Below are positions 14,735 through 23,739 of a DNA stretch of 64,000 bases, piece by piece. A program made the translations under genes and the position numbers. The notes beneath the pieces were generated by a model. It did not search any database and had not been told where the DNA came from. It saw only the letters and a list, made by a program, of their open reading frames with translations. The stretch lies in assembly GCA_963681505.1 (NCBI GenBank), contig OY811972.1, positions 1,663,432 through 1,727,431 on the forward strand. The letters run 5' to 3'. The DNA comes from Eunapius fragilis. Its lineage: Eukaryota > Porifera > Demospongiae > Spongillida > Spongillidae. Numbering within the stretch: position 1 is the first letter of the stretch; each line of letters starts with the position of its first letter.

Positions 14735-15479
14735 TCATACATGATTTATATCCCCCTGATAGTAAGAATCTATTCATAATATGACATGCCCCTCCAGCCC
14801 CCCCCCCCCCCCCCACCCACACACACACACAATTACACCAATGTTTAAAAGCATACCTTTCCTCCAACACAGAGAGCTGCAAACTTCTTGCTGGTGGATG
14901 ATGTAATGACAAAACTCTGCCCTGACAACTCATCTGCCTTGTCCACAGATACCACCTCATAAGGGGGTAGTGTGGTGACCCCAATAGACAGAGAGCCACT
15001 CCTTTTAGAGTCCATCTCCACTACTTCGCCCTGTAAAATGGAACAATCAGTAACTTAAGAAAACATCCCTACTAAATGGATATCTATATGTACCCTGCAT
15101 TATTACATGATATATTCCATCCATTAAACTCTAGCTAGGTCACAAACTGCTATTATTTAAATGTACCTATGGGTGCATAGGTCATGAAATGTGGAGGTAA
15201 GGTTTATATAAGGTAAGTAAGTGTTTCATTATACGGGTGATGGTAAAAGAGATTTTGTTACATGAAATTTACAAACACATGTAGATGGCCACGAGTGTAA
15301 GCCAGTTATGTACATTGTTCAAGGACTCTACATACTACTTCACCTGGAAGAGCATGTCACAAGGAATAGGAGTAGATGTGACCACAATCCCTTTGGAGCT
15401 GCCATTAACCCTGTGGGCTGATAGTCCATCAAGATCAAGTCTGATGTTATCTCCATGGGAGGAGGAAAAGGTCACCACT
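1981..15479 (-). CDS. NHR - Roc/COR GTPase - Death protein (multi-exon gene)
   Basis: The proposed minus-strand gene has exons 15479-15344, 15030-14857 and 13048-12778 (NHR domain), 12034-9936 (Roc GTPase and COR-like region), 9510-9475 (coiled-coil piece), 4167-4126 and 3780-3738 (short helical exons), and 2243-1981 (Death domain and stop). All have AG/GT borders and compatible phases: NHR exon 3 ends in phase 1 and completes an Arg codon with the GTPase exon, and the tail exons run phase 0, 0, 0, 1 into the Death exon. About 1000 residues are covered. The true N-terminus is not found; the first NHR exon needs a preceding exon ending in phase 2. By family, NHR binds proteins or ligases, Roc-COR is a dimerising GTPase and Death recruits partners, so a cytoplasmic signalling scaffold is likely. 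The tail exons are duplicated and a fossil retroelement lies in the intron after 9475, so which tail is used is uncertain. Confidence 0.65.
2336..2550. repeat. Foldback MITE copy
   Basis: Long inverted arms (left from 'acattctcgatgagaaag', right ending near 'tttttacctcaatt') around a short core with the mirrored motif 'cctatattt'...'aaatatagg'. The right arm is truncated and fused to unrelated sequence at about 2548. Confidence 0.7.
3335..4800. repeat. Duplicated gene tail, copy 1 (with MITE at 3335-3600)
   Basis: Collinear with 8018-9480 and, in decayed form, 45660-46120. It starts with a foldback MITE subfamily copy at 3335-3600 (arms 'aacaagtaaagaaaaatg'...'ttctttacttgtaaat'). On the minus strand it carries exon 3738-3780 (FLLEHITKELPQLS, acceptor 'cttctatccag') and exon 4126-4167 (HLKNFRLPQREAEQ, acceptor 'tttattctag', donor GTAATG). 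The copy stops at about 4800, where the fossil retroelement begins. Confidence 0.75.
4803..7990 (+). mobile_element. Broken Ty3/gypsy-type LTR retrotransposon fossil
   Basis: A degraded plus-strand retroelement. A primer-binding-site-like stretch (tggtgtcaggaatgg) begins at 4938, next to a possible short 5' LTR remnant. The parts follow in gypsy order: a gag-like region from about 5040, a CCHC zinc knuckle near 5750-5800, an aspartic protease at 5839-6222, reverse transcriptase pieces at about 6740-7020, RNase H at about 7090-7300, and an integrase core at about 7440-7960. Integrase lying after RNase H supports Ty3/gypsy rather than copia. The element is clearly broken, with at least half a dozen breaks, and no 3' LTR is recognised. 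It lies between two direct copies of the host gene tail. Decay suggests an old insertion; the age cannot be set without paired LTRs. Confidence 0.85.
8018..9480. repeat. Duplicated gene tail, copy 2
   Basis: Direct repeat of 3335-4800, including a MITE (8018-8215, left arm truncated) and both short minus-strand exons. These are 8368-8410 (same FLLEHITKELPQLS reading) and 8756-8797, or 8756-8788 if the inner acceptor is used. In this copy the acceptor AG before CATCTGAAG is changed to AT, so splicing would have to use the AG nine bases further in, giving NFRLPQREAEQ. The segment 9280-9420, 'LALTPFLSMGI', resembles 4650-4790. Confidence 0.75.
9936..12034 (-). CDS. Roc GTPase + COR-like exon of the NHR-Roc-COR-Death gene
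   Basis: This is a single 2.1-kb exon of about 699 codons, with acceptor 'ttttcctctag' and donor GTATGTG. Near the start is a P-loop (GIAGVGKT) after a beta strand (IIKCLVLG). About 190 residues on is the switch II/G3 motif DSGGQPQFLELLPAF, and then a G4 motif of the THxD type (VVGTHRDKE). The spacer between P-loop and G3 is long and rich in Pro/Ser/Gln, which is unusual for Roc. After G4 comes a COR-like region (LPLKWFALEMQ, then LVVFSDPQVI-like beta segments) as in Roco proteins and related NTPases. The protein should bind GTP and act in the cytoplasm. There are no leucine-rich repeats or kinase domain in view, so this is not LRRK itself. The exon joins the upstream NHR exon at an Arg codon (phase 1). 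Confidence 0.8.
12497..12606. repeat. Short hAT-like MITE
   Basis: About 110 bp with ends cagtggcgg ... ccgccactg, a common terminal motif of hAT-type MITEs. A clean 8-bp target duplication is not visible, so the mobile origin rests on the inverted ends alone. It lies in the intron between the NHR and GTPase exons. Confidence 0.5.
12778..15479 (-). CDS. NHR (neuralized homology repeat) domain in three exons
   Basis: Exon 15479-15344 reads VVTFSSSHGDNIRLDLDG, then AHRVNGSSKGIVVTSTPIP; exon 15030-14857 reads GEVVEMDSKRSGSLSIGVTT, then FVITSSTSKKFAALCVGG; exon 13048-12778 reads NMGQLPGDIGLHGLKAGDTV, then GTLHFFLNGVHM and VYGLVDLYGQCVKVSL. These match the NHR fold seen in Neuralized: the starting F-x-x-x-H-G-x-N block, the S-x-x-IGVTT block, and the D-x-VGL...FxxNG...VYxxxDLYGQC block. 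Phases are 0/0 between the three exons and phase 1 into the GTPase exon. Neuralized NHR domains bind Delta or other partners; here there is no RING, so a protein-binding module on a GTPase is the better reading. The splice into the exon before 15479 is not identified. Confidence 0.8.
13196..13465. repeat. Foldback MITE copy with flank shared with 22970-23340
   Basis: A near-perfect long palindrome: left arm with 'aaaacattctctatgaaaaa', right arm with 'ccaactttctatgtttttac', core 'gggcgaaatatagg'. This copy and its right flank (to about 13550) are the reverse complement of 22970-23340, so the repeat unit is larger than the palindrome. Confidence 0.75.
13541..13700. repeat. Foldback MITE copy, shortened
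   Basis: Same arms as the 13196 copy but with a reduced core and a missing outer left arm. The flank at 13860-14010 again resembles the flank of the 13196 and 22970 copies. Between 14010 and 14650 I see only short hairpins built on 'ggtcctaagaccatttt'-like units and no exon. Confidence 0.65.
14688..14731. repeat. (GT)n microsatellite
   Basis: About 20 GT units in the intron between NHR exons, followed by a C run and a short CA run at 14796-14832. Confidence 0.9.
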
Positions 15480-18060
15480 CTGGTGGAGGAGGGAATGGAG
15501 AGATATAGTGGGGTGGAGATTAACACACACACCCAAGTGATGAAACTATTATAATCACTTTATGCTAACCACTGAGGATAACATACCCTTCAACTTCCAT
15601 TTGCTTATCATTCTGTGGGTAGAGATGCACACATAACGTATATCATCAGACCAACTAAATTTAATAAGAGCTGTATTCTATTTTTTTTTACAGCCTTCTA
15701 AAGAATGACAGCGATTTGAGGCCATTAAAAATTTGGACATTAGGCCTCCTCACAAATAATTATGTAATGTCCTAGCAACAGCATAGCAACCCTAACCATG
15801 CACGAGGCTATATATGAACAGGACTCATTCAATCACCATTTAAAAGCATAGAACAGTAGACACCACCATTGCTCTATTAAAGGCCTAAATCACATGGCTT
15901 TGTTCTTTTCTTTACTATTGCATATATCATTTGAAAACGGCCACCTTTCTAAGGGTGTCTTCACTAAGGTGAGCTCTTTCTAGCCCAAAAGCCGTTTTAG
16001 AAACCAAAATAAAAGCAGAAAGCTGAAGGAGACAAGTGGATAACTCACTACTTATATTGCTCCTTTGACTAGCGTTTTGGTACCGGTAGATGTGAATGAA
16101 GTACATGAGTATGGCGCATGAGTGGCTATTAGGTTATGTATAGAGTTTAGTAATATGTATAACTAATGTCATCACAATTTGGCACCTGTACTCTACATGG
16201 AGTATCCAAGCATTAAGGTATCCAAGCAGAGTGTACACTGAAGTTGGTCAATAGTGAGCCAATGAGCAGTTTGTGGAGCTTACTGTAGCCTAATGGAACG
16301 GCAAAAAGTACCCACACATTTGTACATGTATACATGTAAGTGCAGACATCATGCTTTGTCATTTGCCTCCCACCTGAACATGACGGTGGAAGCATACAGA
16401 TATTTCAATCAAATTTGCAATAACTAGGACATATGAGATGGAAGGCCTGCTGTCCCATAGATCCCTCACAATCTACAGTTTCTGGACCTTCACAGTCTCA
16501 ATTGTTATCCATTGAAAGTACTTGGCCGACTACAACAAACTGCACTGCACTACTGTACTGCATTGTAACTAGTGTCAATTACACATTTTAGATGGTTCTC
16601 CATGATGATGTGTGCTGACCTCTTTGAAAAACTGCAGGGCATTTGTGAAACCAACTCAAAGTACACTCTTCAAAAATCATGGCTCGATATCGGTACAAAA
16701 AAAGGACGTGTACTATTAAGAAACATAATGTAGAGCGGGAGGAGGGGGTGTGGCATTCCACTGTCCTTGCACTGGTATGATATTTCGGCCATTTATAAAT
16801 TGCCTAAAAATTATTGGTCTTGAGACTTACACCAATTGCAAATCACCAGTTAGTTAAAATCAATTATTCTGGCTCCGCCAAATAATAGCCTCCACCACTA
16901 TGTCTTAGTACAATATACTACAATTGCGCCATCTATATTCATATAGTAGTAAGCCTGACCACTTGTATATTACATCAGCTCTGGGTACTGCTCTAACTGT
17001 ATACCAGCCGGGATGAAATGAGGAGCACATATTCATGTGGAACCCTTCCAGAAAGGTCAAAACAGATGAGAACAAAAGAACCATAACAACCATGGGGCCC
17101 TGCTCTGTAGTAGATCTCTTATCTACCTCAGGATATAGTATTCATATATGCTGCTTATATCTATTCATGAAGGGGTACAGTGCTACATGTGCATGTCAAT
17201 CTGCACTTAAAAGATCTGTTTCACACAAGAGAATACAATGTGACTACTTTTAAAACATGTGCCATCAATATTAAGGATACTTCAATAGTTCATTCCAATA
17301 TATTGGTGCCGATCGAGAAACACAACGAACGTCACAGTTGTTAATGTTATCATTGACAATTATTTTTAAAATAGAGGAAACAAGTAAAAAAAACATTGTC
17401 TAATGAGAAAGTGGGTGGGATGTAGGAATTGGAGGCAAAGGCAAAGGTAGTATTAAAAAGGAAGGAAACAAGGTTTTTGGCAAGGGAAAATGAGACAAAA
17501 GCCTATATTTGTAAATGGCACAGAACCAAAAATGCAGCATTATGTCTCTTTTTCCTTTCTCCCAAAACCAACATTCTAGGAGAATGTTTTTCTTGTATTA
17601 CAGCTATATATGTGGATTGGCTTCATCTTGGACCAGCCACAGTAGCCAGTTTGGTTGGTAGCAGAACCCAAGCCATTGGACTATGGTGGCCAGTAGGTGT
17701 ATGATTGTGCATTTACCCTCAAGTCCTATCTGCACCACAGTCATGAGCCATGACCAATGCATCATGCCTTGGTTACAGGGCATTTTCATAAGGTTCAGAA
17801 GACCTATTTTTAGCCATTTTTACACCGGTGCGAATTGAAACTGGAAGAGGAGGTGAAGAGTTCATGCTGTGCCTATATGTTTAGAGAAATTAGGCAGCAT
17901 TATATGAGAGTGAAAGCTTTGGCTTCAACCTATGTTCTGTAAAATAAGTCTATTTATTATAAACTGCAATGCTATGCAACGTGGCAAGTGATACATGTAC
18001 ATGTATGTGGATACCTTAGACAATGCAGTACCTTTAACTTCATATATACATATACATATA
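15480..18060. other. Intron-like stretch without an assigned exon
   Basis: No convincing exon was found on either strand. A small exon that moves the reading phase from 0 to 2 should lie here if the 18724-18912 exon belongs to the NHR-Roc-COR gene. It contains a foldback MITE fragment at about 17384-17600 ('aacaagtaaaaaaaacattg', left arm only). Confidence 0.5.
17384..17600. repeat. Foldback MITE copy, right arm lost
   Basis: The left arm (ttggaggcaaaggcaaagg, then 'aaggaaggaaacaaggtttt') is recognisable; the right arm is only partly kept ('tctttttcctttctcccaaa') before it fades. Confidence 0.55.
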
Positions 18061-18061
18061 C

Positions 18062-18333
18062 TCATACATACATACATACATACATACATACATACATACA
18101 TACATACATACATACATACATACATACATACATACATACATACATACATACATACATACATACATACATACATACATACATACATACATACATACATACA
18201 TACATACATACATACATACATACATACATACATACATACATACATACATACATACATACATACATACATACATACATACATACATACATACATACATACA
18301 TACATACATACATACATACATACATACATACAT
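18062..18333. repeat. (CATA)n microsatellite, about 270 bp
   Basis: An almost perfect tetranucleotide array of about 67 units. It gives open frames in several phases on both strands (HTYI / MYVC repeats); these are artefacts and not genes. Confidence 0.97.
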
Positions 18334-18723
18334 AACATGCATGCAACATACACACATACACACACATACACACACACACATACAAACATACATACATGCA
18401 TAAACTTTCTCGCCACTATTATTTGGTTGCTGTAGGCCACAAACATAACCAACTCCAATAAGAGCCCACCATTCAAAACAAGACCTCTCCAGTTAAGCTC
18501 ATATAGATTGTAGGCGGGGTTAGCAAATCAGAAGCTTAAACACAATAGCAGGGCTAGTGTCAAGTACAAGGATAGATATCCAAACATTGGGCCGCCCATC
18601 AAATGCACCACACAGATGTACGTACATGCATAATACATACAGAAGTATTTGCTTATACGCCTTATACACCAACCATTAGACTCAGTACACCACTCCACAA
18701 TAGCAAAGCTTCACATCACTTAC

Positions 18724-18912
18724 ATCAGATGTCATTTCCAGTGGTACAGGTGTCGAAGGTCTTGAACTTTTATAGGTGGGAGGTACTGGTACATACTGTA
18801 AAGAACTATGTGGCTGGTGAGGGGTTAAAGAGGATGAACTATGTGGCTGGTAAGGGGTTAAAGAGGATGAACTATGTGGCTGGTGAGGGGTTAAAGAGGA
18901 TGAACTATGTGG
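18724..18912 (-). CDS. Possible exon encoding 11-residue Ser/Pro/His repeats
   Basis: On the minus strand a 33-bp minisatellite (unit HSSSSLTPHQP) repeats about three and a half times, then continues as LQYVPVPPTYKSSRPSTPVP and EMTSD to a donor GTAAGTG. An acceptor in front of the first full unit (cccctcaccag) gives a 63-codon phase-0 exon that would follow the zinc-ribbon exon at 19069 in frame. It is low-complexity and probably disordered. It may belong to the NHR-Roc-COR gene, but a further exon is needed to reach the phase of 15479. The repeat array could also be intronic. Confidence 0.4.
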
Positions 18913-19068
18913 CTGGTGAGGGGATAAAGAGGATGAACACAAAATACCAGTACCACTGAGAATTCCATGTATTCATAACAGCGGGACATCTAAACACAAG
19001 GACATTATGCCCCACACGTACGCTGGATACATCCTTCTGTAAATTACCACACTTACCACATAACATAC

Positions 19069-19308
19069 CTTATATTCTGGGAGAACTTTACGATGGCAGT
19101 CCTTGCATTTCATTCCTTCGTCATATCTAAGCCCACGCCATTCGTTGCCATATTCACACTTGTAACCTACGCGTTTTGACTCAGCTCTAGATCCACACCT
19201 GATGCACTCCGCATACAACACCGCGGTGTAGTAGGGGGTAAGGATCTTCAATTGATGCTCATCTGCATGTCATGCGATGTTGCATTGTTTACATTCATAA
19301 GTTAACAT
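19069..19308 (-). pseudogene. Zinc-ribbon first exon with an internal stop (paralogue A)
   Basis: Homologous over its full 240 bp to the intact zinc-ribbon exon at 49547-49786 and to 56911-57148, with the same phase-0 donor position (EYK|GTATGT). It starts MLTYECKQCNIA, but the next codon, Trp in paralogue C, is TGA. One zinc-ligand cysteine is also changed (KCEYGNEW instead of CQCGREW). Upstream sequence to about 19440 still resembles the promoter side of the 57148 copy. Either the exon is dead, or translation starts later, or the base is a sequencing or allelic variant. It lies on the strand and side expected for the first exon of the NHR-Roc-COR gene. Confidence 0.6.
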
Positions 19309-19599
19309 TTCAGATTGCTGCTAACTAGAAAACTGCATATACTCATACTCTTCTCGGCCTCATATTGTACGCGAGCGGAAATTAAGCCGGCCCAGAAATT
19401 TTGAAATCAGGACGTCGCTTGGCAACGTACGACCTTGTTGAAATAATAATTATGTAAGCTTATGTGAAGTGAATAAAATCTCCACTCCAGTCTTATGCCA
19501 GGATTGAGTTCATCCTTGGAATGCATACACTCAAAAATACCCATTAGATAGTCATAAAATTTTCATTGATGATACAGGTATATTTTAAAAGATTAAAAG

Positions 19600-21060
19600 C
19601 GATGGGGTTGTGAGACAATACAACAAAAAAATAGGTTTAATTTGTCTGACATTGCTATGCTGTGCCATGTCTGTGGACATTCCCCCTTAAGGGCTATTGC
19701 TATAACAAAATATGGAGTCACGAAGTGACTCAGTTGCAAAGCAATGGGCAACACTGCATTAGAACCCCCCCCCCCCCTTTAAGTCTCATACAGTGAAAAG
19801 CTACACAAGTGACCCGGTTAACCAACTAGTGAGACTACACCACAGAGGCATCTCACTACGTCTGCCTGACATTTGCTGTGTACATGATCGAGTCATGAGC
19901 ATGGCTACTCCCACCTAGAGGGGCATATGGCTATTTTGCACAGTTTACAACTATGTAAGTGACAAAGGCCCAATAAATGCATCAAGGCTTCATATCTAAT
20001 TAAGTGACAACAATTTTGGCTTTCCGGCATACACAAAGTGCTCTTCTCTCTCTCTGTTTGTGCATTTATTATTTGTAATGTCTGAATAGTGTGATGTGCA
20101 AAAGTCTAACACGTCGGTGGTTGGACATGCAGAATTTTGTTAGCCCACTATTAATTATGGACTAAATTATCACAGGCACCTGAAAATGTAATCAAGGATA
20201 TTCAGGTTGTTGCAGCAAATAGGGATTAACTTTTTTTTTAAGACTGCAAATGTTAAAGTCCCCAATGTCACAACAAAATGACTCTTTGCGCACAGAGAAT
20301 AATATACTGCGGAGTTTATTTTATTTTTAAGTGAATTAGCCATAGACTTGAATGAAAGCATTACTTGTTCAGGAAAGTGGCATAATGTAAATGTATGTGT
20401 TAGAAATGCATGGACTAACTGTCCAGACGCTAGTCCCCTGTATTTGTGTGATCAAATAAAGGGGATGAATTCGTTAGGTGGGAACCACATGCATGTCCCA
20501 TTAAAACCTCCCAGAAATAACCAACCTAGCTGATTGCCAGAAAGTTTCCTATATTCTGTGACTGTACCTATTGCACCAACCACTTCTGACTGGATGCACT
20601 GGTGAAGAGACCACGATGTGTCTAAATTAAATTTCGCCTGTCTGCTGTTCTGTCTTTACAACTATATACAAACCTTTGCACATCAATTTCAGTTACATTC
20701 ACACATGAATTAAAATATAGTCTGTTTTCCATGTACAGATTTTAAGTCACATTCAATTCTTCTTTAGGATATCCACCAGAGTTAACGAATTCATTGGCAT
20801 CAAACCCTCTCCGTGAAGACATTGTCTTAGTATGGCCATATTGATATCTTCACCATTCTCTCTGTGCTCTTTCTCCAGTGCATTGACAATGGCTCTAGTA
20901 TTATTCTCCAGCAGATAATAGTACCAAAGATGGAAGAAATACCTAGCTCCAATAGGAGTAAAAACCTTCAGGTCTAAAGGCTTGGGCAAAGCTTGTATTT
21001 CTGTTGAGGAAGTGGTGGGATTGGGATGGGGGGGGAGGGGATGCACGCGCAGTGGAAGGC
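19600..21060. repeat. Segmental duplication, copy C (diverged)
   Basis: Follows the same order as 190-2240 and 46425-48390 (for example 'aataggtttaatttgtctga' near 19631 against 'caataggtttgtctgacatt' near 213) with many more differences, ending with a Death-domain exon. It is the oldest of the three copies by divergence. Confidence 0.75.
20753..21000 (-). CDS. Death-domain exon (paralogue D, probably part of a decaying gene)
   Basis: Open from an acceptor (gttgag side, ...CAACAG) to a stop. Reads EIQALPKPLDLKVFTPIGAR, then LLENNTRAIVNALEKEHREN, and ends LTLVDILKKN. Compared with 48066-48313 it has an insertion in the FG/WYYYLL stretch and has lost both conserved tryptophans (RQCLHGEG for RRWLQGKG; MNSLTLVD for TWSTLVD). 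The frame is intact, but loss of core residues and the broken exon upstream suggest relaxed constraint. Confidence 0.5.
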
Positions 21061-21284
21061 GCAGTTCATGATGATAAAACCATCAGTCCATTCGATGTAT
21101 ATATGTGCGGAAGTGGCCACCATCACCTGTAAAATAAACAAAGCTAGCTGGTGTGCTTATTGGAACAGACAGGACTGTACATAGGTAGTACGGTCCTCAT
21201 AATACAGCTAAATGATGTCAGTGGGTGGGGTCTACGCACTGTCCCTCGTTCAATGTACAGTACAAGACACTCTCTGACCTGACC

Positions 21285-21460
21285 CTGGGCACTGCTCACC
21301 TCGATCAGGCTCCCGCGATTTACTATCAACTGCTCCTTGGACGTTAACTTTGCATCACTGCCATATGGACCGATTCATTCCTCACGGACTCAGCCCAAAG
21401 CTTAGTGGTCGGCTTAGCCAATAGAGCAAAATAACAAAGGAGAGATCAAACAAATTAAAG
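21285..21460 (-). pseudogene. Relic of the helical linker exon (paralogue D)
   Basis: Matches the intact exon 48586-48766 (LAKPTTKLWAESVRNE against LAKPAARLWAEPVRNE), but an insertion introduces an in-frame TAA after MQS and the 3' part is cut short (SLIEVSSAQGQVR). It lies in the right order before the Death exon at 20753. Confidence 0.6.
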
Positions 21461-21469
21461 GTAAATCCT

Positions 21470-21830
21470 TCTCATTGAGTAACCTGAAATTGGTGATGTA
21501 ATAATTACCTGCGTATGCGAACCTTTATGTAGCCTTTTCATTATTTTGTAGGTATATTCTGGGAATGTCCTGATACAAAACTATTCTTAATTATTGTCAC
21601 AAAGTTCGAAAAGGCATTGAATTTTATTATAATACCACAGTTTTGCCAATATCAGCCCTGCAATCGCCAGGCCTATTCACATTATGCTTTGCTTTAGTAC
21701 ATCAGAGTATTTGGTCAGGAGATTGTACCACGCTCAATAAATATTGAGCTGCATTGCTATGGGATGGAGGCGTTGAGACATGCACAAATCTAATGCATAA
21801 ACTCATCATTGTACTTGGGCTGATGCTGGG
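21470..21830. repeat. Paralogous intron sequence
   Basis: Resembles 48775-49210 and 59240-59600 (shared 'aaggtaaatccttctcatt' and 'atcagagtatttggtcagga'). This is the intron between the zinc-ribbon and linker exons of the family. No zinc-ribbon exon was found upstream of it here. Confidence 0.6.
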
Positions 21831-22262
21831 AGGATAATGTTCAGAAATTTGAATGAGAGGAGAGAATTGAGGAGATATGGGAATGAGGAAGAGAGTTGTG
21901 GGAGGTGAGATGAGATATACATTCCCTTTTAAGAGACAGGTACATTACAAGCCCTCTTCCTCAGTTCAACTAGTAAGCTGTATCACATTGTCTCCAGAAC
22001 ATTCTTCCGGCTCGTAACTGCACCATATTTACGCAATTACGAAAGAATTGCATATATTTAAACTGTCCGATTTTCTAAGCGAATTCAATACGAGACCCGG
22101 ACGTCAGTCGCAAAGCTTGCTCCAACGATGACGCATTGCCGTAGGATCGTTAGAACTACCAATAGAACTACCATCAAAAAAGCAATATCAGTGGCATACA
22201 TGCACCTCTCTTTTATCAATACGTGCGTGGGTTCGCGTTGTAGATTGGATTGGAAGCACGTC

Positions 22263-22445
22263 ATAGTGGCACTCCATGATATAGTAAGAAATATCCTTGA
22301 TCTCTGCCATCCTATGTGACAATTTAAAAAGCATGTTCGTGTAGCTTGGTCTGCGCTGCATCCCACAGTGTAATTCGTTTCAAGCCCACGTATATGTGAT
22401 TGCGTTCTTGATCAAAGGACCATATCACGGAGTGCCACTATAGAA
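22263..22445. repeat. Small TA-type MITE
   Basis: Inverted ends 'tagtggcactccatgatat' near 22265 and 'atatcacggagtgccacta' near 22427, with TA at both borders, as in Tc1/mariner-type MITEs. Open frames across it on both strands are not supported as genes. Confidence 0.55.
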
Positions 22446-22639
22446 GTATGCTCTCACGTGACGTGCCATCTTAAATAAGCTATGGTTGTGAGGTACATTA
22501 TCTGATGTATGTGTGTAAGGCTTCACATGCCTTGTTAGCACCTGTGTGCATGCTGGGGGAATTAATTACACTGCTATTTGAGTTGCATATACCTGGTGGT
22601 ATAATGTAACATTTTTTAATGACTGCGGCAATCATTTCC

Positions 22640-23340
22640 TATAGCTACTCCCTGTATGAACCCAGAAGTATAATGTGGTGCTTGAAAACGCTGTAATGTA
22701 GTAGTGTCCATTGGACTTCCACCAGTGGACACCCTTTTAGATTCATCAATTTTCCATCATGTTGGGACATCCACACCACTACAAGGCCCCTTGCTCCTCC
22801 TCCCCATTTCCTTAGATGCTGCACTTCCACATCGGGACACTGCCTCCCTAGGACCATTCCATCCAGTAGATACCCCCTCCACACAGTATACCCCTCCTGC
22901 CCCACCACTACATGCAACCCCCACTTCCACCTCCACAATTACCCACCATTTGGGGATACTAATACACCATCTTCATATCTGGGGAGGGTCTGCTGCAACT
23001 AAATAATTCTTTCAGCCCGATTGGACACCGCGTTATTATCAGAAAATGAAACAAGTAATAATAACATTCTCTATGAGAACGTTGGTGGCATATAGGATTG
23101 GAATAAGGCAATATTGGTGTAAAAAAGGAAGGAAACAAGGGTCTAATAAGAAGGGGAGATGCCTATTTTTCGCACACAAATGTAATGTCCTACAAACGGG
23201 CGAAATATAGGACTATTATACATTTCCCCTTCTTATTAGACCCTCTTGTTTCCTTCCCTTTTACACCAATATTGCCTTATTCCAATCCTATATGCCACCA
23301 ACTTTCTCATCAGTAGAGAATGTTTTTATTACTTATACAC
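22640..23340. repeat. Repeat unit with foldback MITE (23043-23340)
   Basis: A full foldback MITE copy (arms 'acattctctatgagaacg' and 'gtagagaatgtttttatt') plus a left flank that is the reverse complement of 13465-13550 (shared 'tattagacaccgcg'-type junction and 'cttcatatctggggagggtc'). The CT/CA-rich flank 22700-23000 gives open frames in both directions without any recognised domain. Confidence 0.65.
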
Positions 23341-23445
23341 AAATTGTGTCAATGTATGTTGATACAGCTTGTAGTTTTGCATCCACACCTGAATACTTTG
23401 TAAAGTATCTATGAGGGTTTGCCAAGCCACTGATCATGACCTTAC

Positions 23446-23623
23446 CTTAGGAGTATGGCCATAATGATTCGGTCAGCATTCCTCATATGTTCCATTTCCA
23501 ATGCTTGCATTCTGACTTCATTAACATCCCTTAGTAGAAACATTCCAAATCTAATATAATTCACTCCAATGGCTGCAGAATTATTCAATTCACAACTCAA
23601 CAGTTGTAGAGGAGTGGGTGGAT
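23446..23623 (-). CDS. Divergent Death-domain exon split by an intron (paralogue F)
   Basis: After an acceptor (tttctcatcag) it reads PLQLLSCELNNSAAIGVNYI, then RFGMFLLRDVNEVRMQALEM, EHMRNADRIIMAILLR, to a donor GTAAGG. It aligns with the first two thirds of the other Death exons and keeps their entry phase (1), but ends in phase 2 where they continue uninterrupted. The rest of the domain is not found; a MITE occupies the expected place. This may be an older exon arrangement of the family or a fragment. Confidence 0.5.
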
Positions 23624-23739
23624 CTGATGAGAAAGGTCAAGCTGACAATTCATTGTATGTATGCATCATTGTGTTATTTATTTAACCGCATCATCCCAGC
23701 TATCATTGTTTGTATCAATTATTAAAGAACTTTATTATT

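Noticed and set aside
17925-18476. Long Tyr/Val/Cys/Met and His/Thr/Tyr repeat open frames
   Set aside because: They are the (CATA)n microsatellite read in several frames on both strands.
22085-22366. Membrane-like minus-strand open frame
   Set aside because: Overlaps a TA-type MITE, has an open shadow on the other strand, and shows no family resemblance.
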